Origin: Trogon surrucura
Taxonomy: Eukaryota; Chordata; Aves; Trogoniformes; Trogonidae
DNA: 64,000 bases
Direction: 5' to 3'
Assembly (NCBI GenBank): GCA_020746105.1
Contig: CM036619.1
Span: 14,112,238 to 14,176,237, forward strand
The notes below the pieces were generated by a model. That model was not told the origin of the DNA. It ran no database searches and saw only the letters and a list, made by a program, of their open reading frames with translations. Within the stretch, counting starts at the first letter, position 1, and each line of letters opens with the position of its first letter. Below, piece by piece: positions 24,606 through 34,008 of this stretch. The translations under genes were made by a program, and so were the position numbers.

Positions 24606-24611
24606 AATAAA
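24606..24611 (+). promoter_or_regulatory. LTR polyadenylation signal
   Basis: AATAAA in TTTTAATAAATGTACC, about 190 bp before the LTR end. It is conserved as TTTATT at 51865-51870 in the inverted copy. Confidence 0.65.
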
Positions 24612-24794
24612 TGTACCTAATTTCCCCAAAACTGAGTCTGTTTTGCCCGGGACGGTAAATGAGGGTGATCTCCCTGTCCTTATCTCAAACCCTGAGCCCT
24701 TGGAGATATTTTCTCCCCCTGTTCAGTAGTGAAGGGGGGAGTGAGTGAGCGGCTGTGTGGGTACCTGGCGGCCGGCCAGGGTCAACCCACGACA

Positions 24795-24799
24795 GGTAT
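24795..24799. repeat. Target-site duplication, right copy (GGTAT)
   Basis: Exact match to 23606-23610, directly after the LTR terminus CGACA. Confidence 0.88.
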
Positions 24800-27700
24800 T
24801 TACTTATCACCTCCCACTGTTATCTGTACACTGCCTACAAAAAATGAGGAACTGTTTGGTTAGGGATCATCTTTCTATTTTGTATTTTTTTGTATTTCTA
24901 TACAATGCCTGGTCCATTTGCTCTTGACCTCAGAATCACACTTTTCTCATTTTCCCACCTTTTATCTGGGTTCTGGTGTCAGAAACAAATGCATATAGTG
25001 GGAGTTTTTTTCCAATTTCTTTGACCTGAAACATGATCTGAACAAGAATTCTCATATTGTGCCCTAGAGAGTTTCATGCTTGGCATTTCCACCTGGCTTC
25101 CTCTCCAAATACTAGAGACACCTAAGCTGCTGTGGCTGCAGGATCAAGGAAGGTCAACATACACTAAGCCTAATGTGGCTACTCCAGTGCTAAGGTTGAC
25201 AGCTGATCGAGATCTTTAAGATAGTTGCCAAAGGTCTACACTAATACCTGGCTCCTCCTCCAACCAATCATCTTTGCTAAAACTGTGCCTTCGTTTTCTT
25301 GCAATGTTCCTGTAAAGGAATATAAACATTTTGAAACGCCAACAATGACCGTTTCTAAGTCTCCCCTTATATCTCCACGATAAATGGGTAGTGGGGGATT
25401 TTTAACAACAGATTTCCAGTGGACCGATATACCTAAAGCCCTTCCACGCTTTGGAAGTTCTTTTTTTTCATCATGGACAATACGACAAACTGACTGAAGT
25501 TTACTTCTCCCTATTCCTATTCCTCCGCCGAAAAGGACATATGTGATATGCACAACGTCCACCTGACAAGTGCTTAGTGATATTATCATATGTTGGCATG
25601 ATCCCTTGGAAAAAACAGAAATCTGTGTTATATTAAACTCCTTTATAATTTCCAGTATACTCTTCAGAGAAAATACACATCAATATTTTTGTTCATTTGG
25701 TTTTAACACAATTAAAAGGACCATTGTTTTTTTGCGGCATCTCCAGTAGAACATATACAAACTTAGCACCAGTATTTCCCCACAGCACAGGTAATGAAAC
25801 TCAATCATGTCAAAATTCTGTTCACTTTCCAGCTGATGCCTGTAAGAGTTCTCTACAGACAGGATTAGCAGAGTAGACTCAAGTTTCCCCACATAACTCT
25901 GCCCTTTGTGCCTTGGCATACACTTGTGATTTGGGTCTAGGTCTACTAGATGAAAAGGTTGTACATATTCTGGCCCTTTATGTAAGCCTGGTATGGCCAG
26001 ACTGAAAATTACATGGGAAATAAGCATCTATATTCTAAGTAAGAAATTGTGAAGCTCTGGGCAAAGCTTTTTCTTTTTCCCTCCTGCTCTGTCAGTTTGT
26101 CTAGCGTTACCAAATGAAGCAAGCCTTTCCTGCAAAAAGAAGCTTATGCAACTTTCCAAATGAGGAAAAAAAATCTCAGCCAAAGAACAAGATGAACTTG
26201 AAATATCTGCAACAATCCAAAAAGGCCAGGCATAGGCTGAAAAAAGAAGCCACAGAACAATTTATACTACAAGTTGTTGCAGAAGACAAAGAAAACATGT
26301 TCCAGCAGGTGGCCATGTGAGGAAAAGAGGTCGTAGATCTCTGCTTATACTCTGGTGGGCTCCAGGAAGGGACTTTCCCCGCAGTCCATGTCGAACACAA
26401 AATCCCAGGCAAGTCACAGAGACGGTGATGAGAGCTTAACAGCACACCTGCACTTTCAAGAATCACAATAAAGGCACAGCCTTTTGTAAAACTTTGCCAC
26501 AGCTGGGCAGTGAGTTAGTTGGATTCCAAATTCATTATCCTGCCGATAGCAGCTGGTCTCAGAGCAGCACTGAGCAGCATGTGGGAGGTCACTCATGCCC
26601 CCCTAGATGCTTCCCAGAGCTGTTTCTGGTGCAGTGATGAAGCACCAGCTAATTTCAAGCTGTGGTACTTCCCACTGGTGGAAGGTCAGGTGAGGACTAT
26701 TTTGGGGGTTTCAGAAAACCCTTTACTAACTACATTTGTCAGGTGTAAATTCTAGAGTGTAAATTCCCCCCTAGAGCCATGTGTTTTAAAAATTCCATGG
26801 CTTTACAAGAAGTAATAAAGTTATAGGAGAACAGAACTAAGCGGCAGTGGTATGCCCAGAGGAACAGCAGCACAGTGTGGGCTGCAGGCAGCGAACATAG
26901 GCTAGATATTAGAAAGACAATTATATCAATATAGACAACAGTATAGGTGAACATAAATAAACAACTGCAGCCAGTTGTCCTAAACAAGCTGATGTTCACC
27001 CAGCTTATCAGATGTCCAAGTACAAAAGCTACAGCAACTGTGAAGACAAGATGAAAGTGATACCAAAAAATAGCCTGGAAGAAAACTAATACAGTGGGGT
27101 TTTTCTCCTTTCCTTTATGAGCATCAGTGTATTAGAACAGAGGAAGAAGTGAGAGTGGAGCCTTCCTGTAGGGTGCTCCACTCACTATATGTGAGGTGGG
27201 ACGGGTGTTTTTATATAGCAGTACTGCAAAGCAAAAGTTTAATTTGTGGGAAATAACAGGAAATTACTAAAACTCTTCATTCTTTATGGGCAATTACGTT
27301 TTAGTTCTAAGTTCGTGATTTGGAGGAGATTTTACTTTTGGGGGGAATCTCTGCAGTTAATGTTCCCACTGTGATTAAAAAATTACACCGAAAAGTAAAT
27401 AAATAAGCAGAGTTTTGTTGAACTACATGCTGAAGTATCACAGGGAGAATGTTCCCAGTGATTAATGGGTTTTGGCCTGCTGAATAATTCCGTTCAACTA
27501 CTTATCAACCCAACTTGCTGTCACTTGGCATTGGTTTCAGATGCATATGCAAACTAGTCACCATGTGGAACAACAGCTTATGGTGCAGAAACTGAGACTA
27601 ACTCAGTTCAGAAAGTTCCATCAAGTTTTTACATCTATGTTTTTAAACAAAAGTCCCATTGTCATGAAATCCCTTCAGGTCCCAGGGAAAATATGTTTAA

Positions 27701-29152
27701 AGAACTATAAAGAACTATTTAAGCCACTATTCCACAAAGAAAAAAAAAAGGCTGGAAGTTTAAAAACCGGTCTGTACTCACTATAAGGAAAACAGGAAAT
27801 TAAATATTGGCCAAAAGACATTTTGCTAAGGTTTATTGATGTAAGGATTTTAACAGTGTGTTTAACTGTGCAATGCATTCAGCAATCACTACCGTGAAGA
27901 TTCTGCTTTTCTGTACAGCATTTGCTGTCCCCACTTTAGGAGTTTCCAAAACACAAAGGGTGTAAAATTTCTTTCTAAATTTAAATTATACTTATTAAAA
28001 ACTCCAGAACTGTCAGGAGAACCACTGTGATGAAAACCCACTTATATATTTTTCCAAGAAGATTTACAACCTACATTAGACACAGCACTCAGCCATAAAA
28101 TCAAGTGAAATGTGCAGACCTGACACACTTCCTCTATGCAAGAGAAATTAATATATATCCCATGAATGTTGTCATAGTAACATGTGGGAAACATTAAAAG
28201 AAGTCAACATGATGAACAGGTATAATTTATATTTTTCTAAAATCTTACCCCACACATGGCTCATAAATCATCCGGCTTGAGTCCATAACACAGAGATGTT
28301 CAACTTTCCATCCTGTAGTCATCCTGTTCCAACTAACAAAATAAGAGTAAGTGCTGGAAAAAATGACTCAATGTCAACTGGATCTTACAATCTGCTCAGT
28401 AATGGAGAGACACAAACCTAAAAAACAAATCTAAAAAAGGCTGATACCAGTTTTACAGTTTCTAAACGAGTGCCCTGTATATCAACATCAGTAGAATTAA
28501 CTTGCATGTTTAAAATTAAGCACACGCACAAGGTTTGCAGGACTGAAACTTGAATCAGTGCTTTAGGCACATCTGGGGCAATATATTCCCATACAGGCTT
28601 TTTCATCCCTACATATTCCCTACAGCTCATGCTGCACACTAATGGAAATCACTGCAAGTGCTTCTTGCTCCAGCATTTCGGAGTACTGCTGCCTAACATC
28701 TGGGATGACAACCTCCAGCGAAGACTTTCAGAAAAGGTTGGTGATCCTAAGCATTTCTGGGTTTGGCTATCCTTTCTGAAGTACCACAAAGCTGGATATT
28801 CACATGTATATCGACATGGGAGTTCCTTCAAGATGGGGATTCAAAACTTGCAGTACTTGAAACCTTAGTGAGCAAATCTTTCCTAAATGGTTTAGCTAAA
28901 GGATTGATTTCTTTAGAAAGCTCTGGTCTAATTAGCTATTTAAAACTTCCCTTTTTCATAAGAGCCATGTGGTTGACCCACATGGAAAAATGAAGTAAAA
29001 AATGAGGAAAAGCCAAGCCTTACAGGGACTTTCATATGGTCCTTTAACTTCAGCAACCATCAGTATGCTGTCAGGATCCAGCTGGGGTACATAGTGCCCC
29101 CATCTGGAAATTAAAGTCCAATGTCTATTTTTATGCTCAAAATAATTTAGTT
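24800..29152. other. Unique sequence, no gene seen
   Basis: No transposon was recognised. Two minus-strand frames of 117 codons (25236-25589) and 115 codons (25680-26027) lie close together on the same strand. I recognise no domain in them, and the intervening DNA has stops. Other frames (26114-26466, 28418-28868) are short and overlapping. Confidence 0.5.
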
Positions 29153-29236
29153 TCATAGAATCATAGAATGGCCTAGGCTTGAAGGGACCTTAGAAATCAT
29201 TTAATCCAACCTCCCTGTCAGGGGCAGGGATGCCTT
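29153..29236 (-). mobile_element. CR1 LINE 3' extremity, minus strand
   Basis: A short fragment: TCATAGAATCATAGAATGG (terminal repeat), then GAAGGGACCTTAGAAATCAT and CCAACCTCCCTGTC. Only about 85 bp of the 3' UTR is present. Confidence 0.88.
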
Positions 29237-31390
29237 CATTTAATTTAAGTATGTTTTATGGTCCGTATTGACAGCAAAATAACTCTGTACAGTTGATTCG
29301 TATAAATACTTCCTAGACTATCAAGTGAATAAAAGATTTTTAAACATACAGCCATTACTTCACAGGCTGTAACAGTTCTTAAGAAGAAATCAGGCCTTTG
29401 ACACACGTACATAATTATTTTCACAGCTGTGAAATATATTTATGTATATTTTATTTATAATTTCGATATTTCAAGAAAAAAAGCACGTCAAAAAAAAATC
29501 TGTAAAATAAGTTTTTCACAAAATTATTATGCCTCTCAGCAGAGAGACCTATACCATTCACTACATTGTTTTGAAGTTTAAAATATCAATTGCTGCTATT
29601 GTATCAATATTTAAAACAAAAAAATGCCGCAACAGTTTTCAAAGTAATTACAAACCTTCCTTATGCTTTTCAACAGCATCTTTTAATATAAGAGTTCAAT
29701 TTCGTGGATGGTCTGTCATGAAGCATTTTTTTTGCTTTGGAAGCACATTGCTCTGCTGGCTTGTTTATTGATTTCTTTACGCAAATGCCTCTGAAGAACA
29801 GAGCACTTCACAATGTTTTATACAAAAGCGCAAGTCTTTCATGTGCTTCTTTTCCTGTGTTCTCCAAAAGATCTTTTACTGATAGTCCAGACTGAAATGA
29901 AATTATTTCCTAGGGATTTAATTATGTTGAAAGCATTTGACCGCAGCATATTTTTACCTATTAAAATGAAAATCCTAGAAGACAGCATCATATATACATG
30001 ATCCAAACAATTGAGCCATATTTATTCAGATATTCTAAACTGCTTTGCTATGTTTTGAATGCTTGTGTCTACTTTCAACAAGTTTACATTACTCCGTTGC
30101 TTTTCCTTCAGAAAGCAACAGAGTTCTGAAATTCTAATTTTCATTCAAGTTGATATATTAGAAAAAATAGTGAAATGTAAGGCATCTAATCAGTGCGCTC
30201 TTGCCCCTTGTTGCAAAGCAAACACAGAGTTTGGAGAATGTTCAACTTTAAAATTAATGAGTGAGTGTGATCCACAGAGAAATAACTTTAACCACAATCT
30301 GGCTAGACCTTAAAGCCTGCATTTTTGTTGGTTTTGGCACCTGGAACAATATTTCTAATGGATTCGCTTCCCTTGAGATAAGTAGTGAAAGAAAGGTGTA
30401 TAGCCCTGCACTTGAATCTTTTGTGGTTTCTTTGCTTTCTTTTGTGCTATTTAAATAGTGTTAATTACTTTATAACCAGAAAAGTCAATTGTCTTACAGT
30501 TTGACAGCATTTGGTTTTGTTCCCAAGATGTGAGTCCTGACACTGAGAAGAAATTACTTTCAACTGGGACTTGTTCCAACACTGACAACAGTCTTGGGAT
30601 CAATGCTGTAACGGTTTTTGGCTCTCACTTCCCTTGAATGCAGCTCGTGTAAGCTCAGAGAACATGTTGAATGCAAGACGACAACCAGTACCTTAAGCAG
30701 TCATTGAAATGAATCAGATGCAAATGAGGAAATTGGAGTAGTATACAATAACTAATGTGTTGAGATTTTGACCTTCTCTGCCTGATGGACAGGATGGACG
30801 GGATGCTGAGGAGGTAATAACAGCAGGTAACCACCATGCTTTGTTCTGCAAAACCAACATGACACCCATTAGAACTGGACTGCAACCACTGAACCAACAT
30901 ACAGAGAACTCGGTGGACCTGTGGACCTCTGCGCATCATTGTCCACCAAACCCGTACTGGACACATGAAGTTTCTTCTTTCTCTGCATCTAAAAGAGCCA
31001 TGCAAAGCACAAGACTGAGTGTTAATGGGACCCTCTCCCCAGGCATCTACCACTAAGGGGCTGCAGCAGACAGCAGAAGGTTAGACCTGGGAGAGCTGCA
31101 GCCTTGAAGTCTATATATGAACTAGCAACCCAAGGCTCTCCTTTACGGGCACTTTTAAGGCATCATTCATTACTTCAGATACCAATTTAGGCTGAGACGA
31201 ATGGCACAAAAGAGTTACTATTTCCTATTACAGCTCACTACAATTGCTATTTAATACTCTCCGTAAAGAAAATCAGACAGTGATCTCAGCCTTGCGTTTA
31301 CATTCATTTACTCACATACATCTCTGCTGCATTTGTGGAATCTCACTCAGACTTCCAAGCAGGTGCTGTGGGCAAATTTTAGAAAACACA
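29237..31390. other. Unique sequence, no gene seen
   Basis: AT-rich to about 30.5 kb. A more GC-balanced block at about 30600-31080 has a 132-codon minus-strand frame (30655-31053) and a direct GGTGGACCTGTGGACCTCTG motif. It could be a decayed LTR, but no paired ends were found. Confidence 0.45.
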
Positions 31391-31517
31391 TCTGGTCAAT
31401 GGTATAGAGTCTAGCTGGAGGCCTGTATCTAGTGGAGTCCCTCCAGGGTCAGTACTGGGAGCAGTCCCAGTCAATATATTCACCAGCAAGGCTATGCTGC
31501 CATTCAGTGAGACCCAG
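31391..31517 (+). mobile_element. Old CR1 fragment (RT domain), truncated by LTR insertion
   Basis: This strand encodes remnants of the CR1 RT segment [16 protein letters not shown] (seen as GAGTCTAGCTGGAGGCCTG... followed by GGAGTCCCTCCAGGGTCAG). A deletion then joins it to GCTGCCATTCAGTGAGACCC, which corresponds to the downstream AAIQRDL segment. It stops exactly where the family B LTR starts. No continuation is found beyond 34008. Confidence 0.72.
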
Positions 31518-31974
31518 TGCCACGGATTTGTTTCTGGTGGGTTTTTTTGTAAAAGTGAGACTACGCTCATGTGCACATTCAAGAGCCTCCCCCACTCCCA
31601 TGTAGGACCAGCTGGACCTGCCTCTGGCCAGGGCCAGGCCAATCAGTGCCTCTGCAATCAAGGCGTTTAAGAGGTAACCTCATTGTTCTTTCTCTCTTTT
31701 GTTTTTGTCTTGTTTTGAGATATTCTGTCTTTAATATTGGGGAGTTTTTCCTGTTGGAGGAGGAGGAAGTAAGGGGAGAACCAAGGAACATTGCTCTGAG
31801 AAAAAAAGAGGGGAAGAAGAGTCCTGGAGGAGAAGGAGAAGGCTGCTGGAGCAGGACCTATCCCTGAAGCCCATGGTGGCTGAGATCACAGAATCACAGA
31901 ATCACAGAATGTTAGGGATTGGAAGGGACCTTGAAAGATCATCAAGACCAATCCCCCTGCCAGAGCAGGAACGC

Positions 31975-32950
31975 CTAGATAATGCTACAGAGGAATGTGT
32001 CCAGGTGGGTCTTGAATGTCTCCAGAGAAGGAGACTCCACAACCTCCCTGGGCAGCCTGTTCCAGTGCTCCGTCACCCTCACTGAGAAGAAGTTTCTTCT
32101 CGAGTTTAAGCGGAACCTCTTATGTTCCAGTTTCAGCCTATTACCCCTTGTCCTGTCATTGGTTGTCACCGAGAAGAGCCTGGCTCCATCCTCGTGACAC
32201 TCACCCTTTATATACTTGTAAACATTAATGAGGTCATCCCTCAGCCTCCTCTTCGCCAAACTAAAGAGCCCCAGCTCCTTCAGTCTTTTCTCATAAGGGA
32301 GATGCTCCACTCCCTTCATCACCCTAGTTGCCCTGTGCTGGACTCTCTCCAGCAGTTCCCTGTCTTTCTTGACCTGAGGGGCCCAGAACTGGACACAGTA
32401 TTCCAGATGGGGTCTCACCAGGGCAGAGTAGCGGGGAAGGAGAACCTCTCTTGACCTACTAACCACCCCCCTTCTAATACACCCCAGGATGCCATTGGCC
32501 TTCCTGGCCACAAGGGCACAGTGCTGGCTCATGGTCATCCTGCTGTCCATCAAGACTCCCAGGTCCCTTTCCCCTACACTACTCTCTAATAAGTCATTCC
32601 CCAGCTTATACTGGAACCTGGGGTTGTTCCTACCCAGATGCAAGACCCTACATTTACCCTTGTTATATTTCATTAAATTTTCCCCCGCCCAACTCTCCAG
32701 CCTGTCCAGGTCTCGCTGAATGGCAGCACAGCCTGCTGGTGTGTCAGCCACTCCTCCCAGCTTGGTGTCATCAGCAAACTTGCTGATAGTACTCTCTAGT
32801 CCCTCATCCAAGTCATTGATGAATATATTGAATAATACTGGTCCCAGTATCGACCCTTGAGGCACTCCACTGGATACAGGCCTCCAACTAGACTCCGCCC
32901 TGTTGACCACGACTCTTTGGCTTCTTTCCTTTAGCCAGTTCTCAGTCCAC
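31975..32950 (-). pseudogene. CR1 ORF2 relic: C-terminal half of reverse transcriptase
   Basis: An uninterrupted frame with 311 codons from the first ATG at 32910. The start is arbitrary, since the frame is a fragment. It shows [14 protein letters not shown] (RT motif B region, residues 13-26), the catalytic FADD box (residues 45-48), the [11 protein letters not shown] segment, then the CR1 thumb and C-terminal region ending in [15 protein letters not shown] and a normal stop. In full-length CR1 this enzyme copies its RNA at the nicked target. Here motif A (the other catalytic aspartate) is deleted, so it cannot work. Confidence 0.93.
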
Positions 32951-33900
32951 CTCCATGATGCATCCCATCTGGACCCATGGATTTATGGATGTCCAGATTG
33001 CTTAATTGGTCCCTAACCCAGTCCTCATTGACTAAAGCAAACTCCTCCACTGCCCTGGCTTCCTCTGGGGCCTCAGGGGAACAGGGCTCCTCAGGACAGC
33101 CTCCGGTAGAGTAGACAGAGACAAAGAAGGCATTCAGTAACTCTGCCTTCTCTGTATCATGTGTCACCAAGGCACCCACCTCATTCATCAGTGGGCCTAC
33201 ATTGCCTCTGGTGATAGTTTTATCTGCCACGTATTTGAAAAAGCTCTTCCTGTTGTCCTTGACCCCTCTCACCAGGTTTAATTCTAGGGAGGCCTTTGCT
33301 TTCCTAGTTGCCTCCCTACATCCTCGGACAACAGCCTTATATTCTTCCCAAGTGGCCAGCCCGGCCTTCCAAGATCTGTAAATTCTCCTCTTGCCCTTGA
33401 GCTTACCCAGCAGATCCCTGTTTAGCCACGCAGGTCTCCTGGCTCCCTTCCTTGACTTCCTACGTGTCGGGATGCTCTGATCTTGAGCACGGTAGAAGCA
33501 GTCCCTGAACGCTAACCAACTATCTTGGGCCTCTTTACCTTCAAACAGCCTTGCCCATGGGATTTTCTCTAGTAATTGCTTGAAAAATCCAAAGTTTGCC
33601 TTGGCAAAGTCCAGGGTTGCAATTCTGCTTGCTATTTTGTTTCTGCTACATGAGATCCTGAACTCCACCATTTCATGGTCACTGCAGCCAAGGCAGCCCT
33701 CAACCTTTACTGCTTCAACCAGATCCTCCTTGTTAGTGAGGATGAGGTCCAGCAGTGCTCCTCTCCTAGTCGGCTCCTCCACCATTTGCATCAGAAAATT
33801 ATCATCGATGCACTGGAGGACCCTCCTGGACTGTGGCTGGCTGGCTGAGTTGTCCTTCCAGCAAATATCAGGGAAGTTAAAATCCCCCACGACAACCAGG
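32931..33900 (-). pseudogene. CR1 ORF2 relic: endonuclease C terminus and linker
   Basis: An open frame running to 32931. It starts upstream at 34043 in antisense LTR DNA, so the first 48 of 370 residues are LTR-derived. CR1 sequence begins just before GDFNFPD (residues 53-59, the APE-like endonuclease motif) and continues with DLILTN (99-104), the SDHEM motif (121-125, containing the catalytic SDH) and a lysine/arginine-rich linker. It reaches the first RT segment [13 protein letters not shown], where the deletion shifts the frame and a stop soon follows. The N-terminal endonuclease residues are missing by 5' truncation. Confidence 0.92.
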
Positions 33901-34008
33901 GCCGGAAGGTGACTGCCTGACAGCTGAGGGAATTGATGGCAGTGAGAATGTCCAGGCTGCAGCTGTAAGTGCAGAGCCCCATGTGAGAGAGGAGAGAGAG
34001 CAACCATA

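Larger units (their letters stand above)
23611..24794 (+). mobile_element. Solo LTR, family A, CpG-rich copy
   Basis: A 1184-bp LTR begins TGTTTTGGTTTGGCCTGGCC, ends AACCCACGACA and is bounded by perfect 5-bp repeats GGTAT. No gag, pol or env lies beside it, so it is a solo LTR. The order is a U3 with CCAGATTTCAGCGG and a CTGAGCCTATCAG block, a TATA-like ATATTTAAG (23799-23807), a long GC-rich R region with tandem GCTGGAGCAGG modules, an AATAAA (24606-24611), and a U5 ending in the terminal CA. It carries many CpG dinucleotides where the related copy at 51685-52841 has TpG or CpA, so it is probably younger. Several 60-157-codon frames on both strands (23880-24629) lie wholly inside and come from its base composition. 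The 5-bp duplication suggests an ERVL-like integrase (inferred). Confidence 0.92.
31887..33900 (-). mobile_element. CR1 LINE, about 2 kb, inserted in family B LTR
   Basis: The 3' end is at the left (CACAGAATCACAGAATCACAG, three terminal repeats) and the 5' truncation at about 33900, in the endonuclease region (coding GDFNFPD). It holds the C-terminal part of the endonuclease, the linker and the RT, but an internal deletion near 32950-32960 removes the N-terminal half of the RT. Its frames are otherwise long, so it is one of the younger CR1 copies here. At the 5' junction the LTR resumes with GCCGGAAGG; the GG shared by both sides suggests microhomology joining. Confidence 0.95.
31518..34008 (+). 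mobile_element. Family B LTR, 3'-truncated, split by a CR1
   Basis: 31518-31886 and 33901-34008 together align with the first half of the complete LTR at 37822-38788: TGCCACGGATTTGTTTCTGG at the start, GGCCAGGCCAATCAG, GTTTAAGAGG, TTGGGGAGTTTTTCCTGTTGG, and after the CR1 GGAAGGTGACTGCCTGACAG up to GAGCAACCAT. After 34008 the similarity stops, so the 3' half is missing and no target duplication can be checked. The uninterrupted copy reads GGCTGAGATGGCAGGAAGG at the point where this one has the CR1, which defines the insertion point. Confidence 0.85.

Noticed and set aside
24101-24629. Long frames on both strands (157, 129 and 101 codons)
   Set aside because: All lie wholly inside the family A LTR and reflect its GC-rich composition.
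30600-31080. Decayed LTR
   Set aside because: The composition is suggestive, but no TG...CA ends, target repeats or second copy were found in the window.
31982-32719. Plus-strand frames across the 32-kb CR1
   Set aside because: They are antisense shadows of the CR1 reverse transcriptase read on the minus strand.
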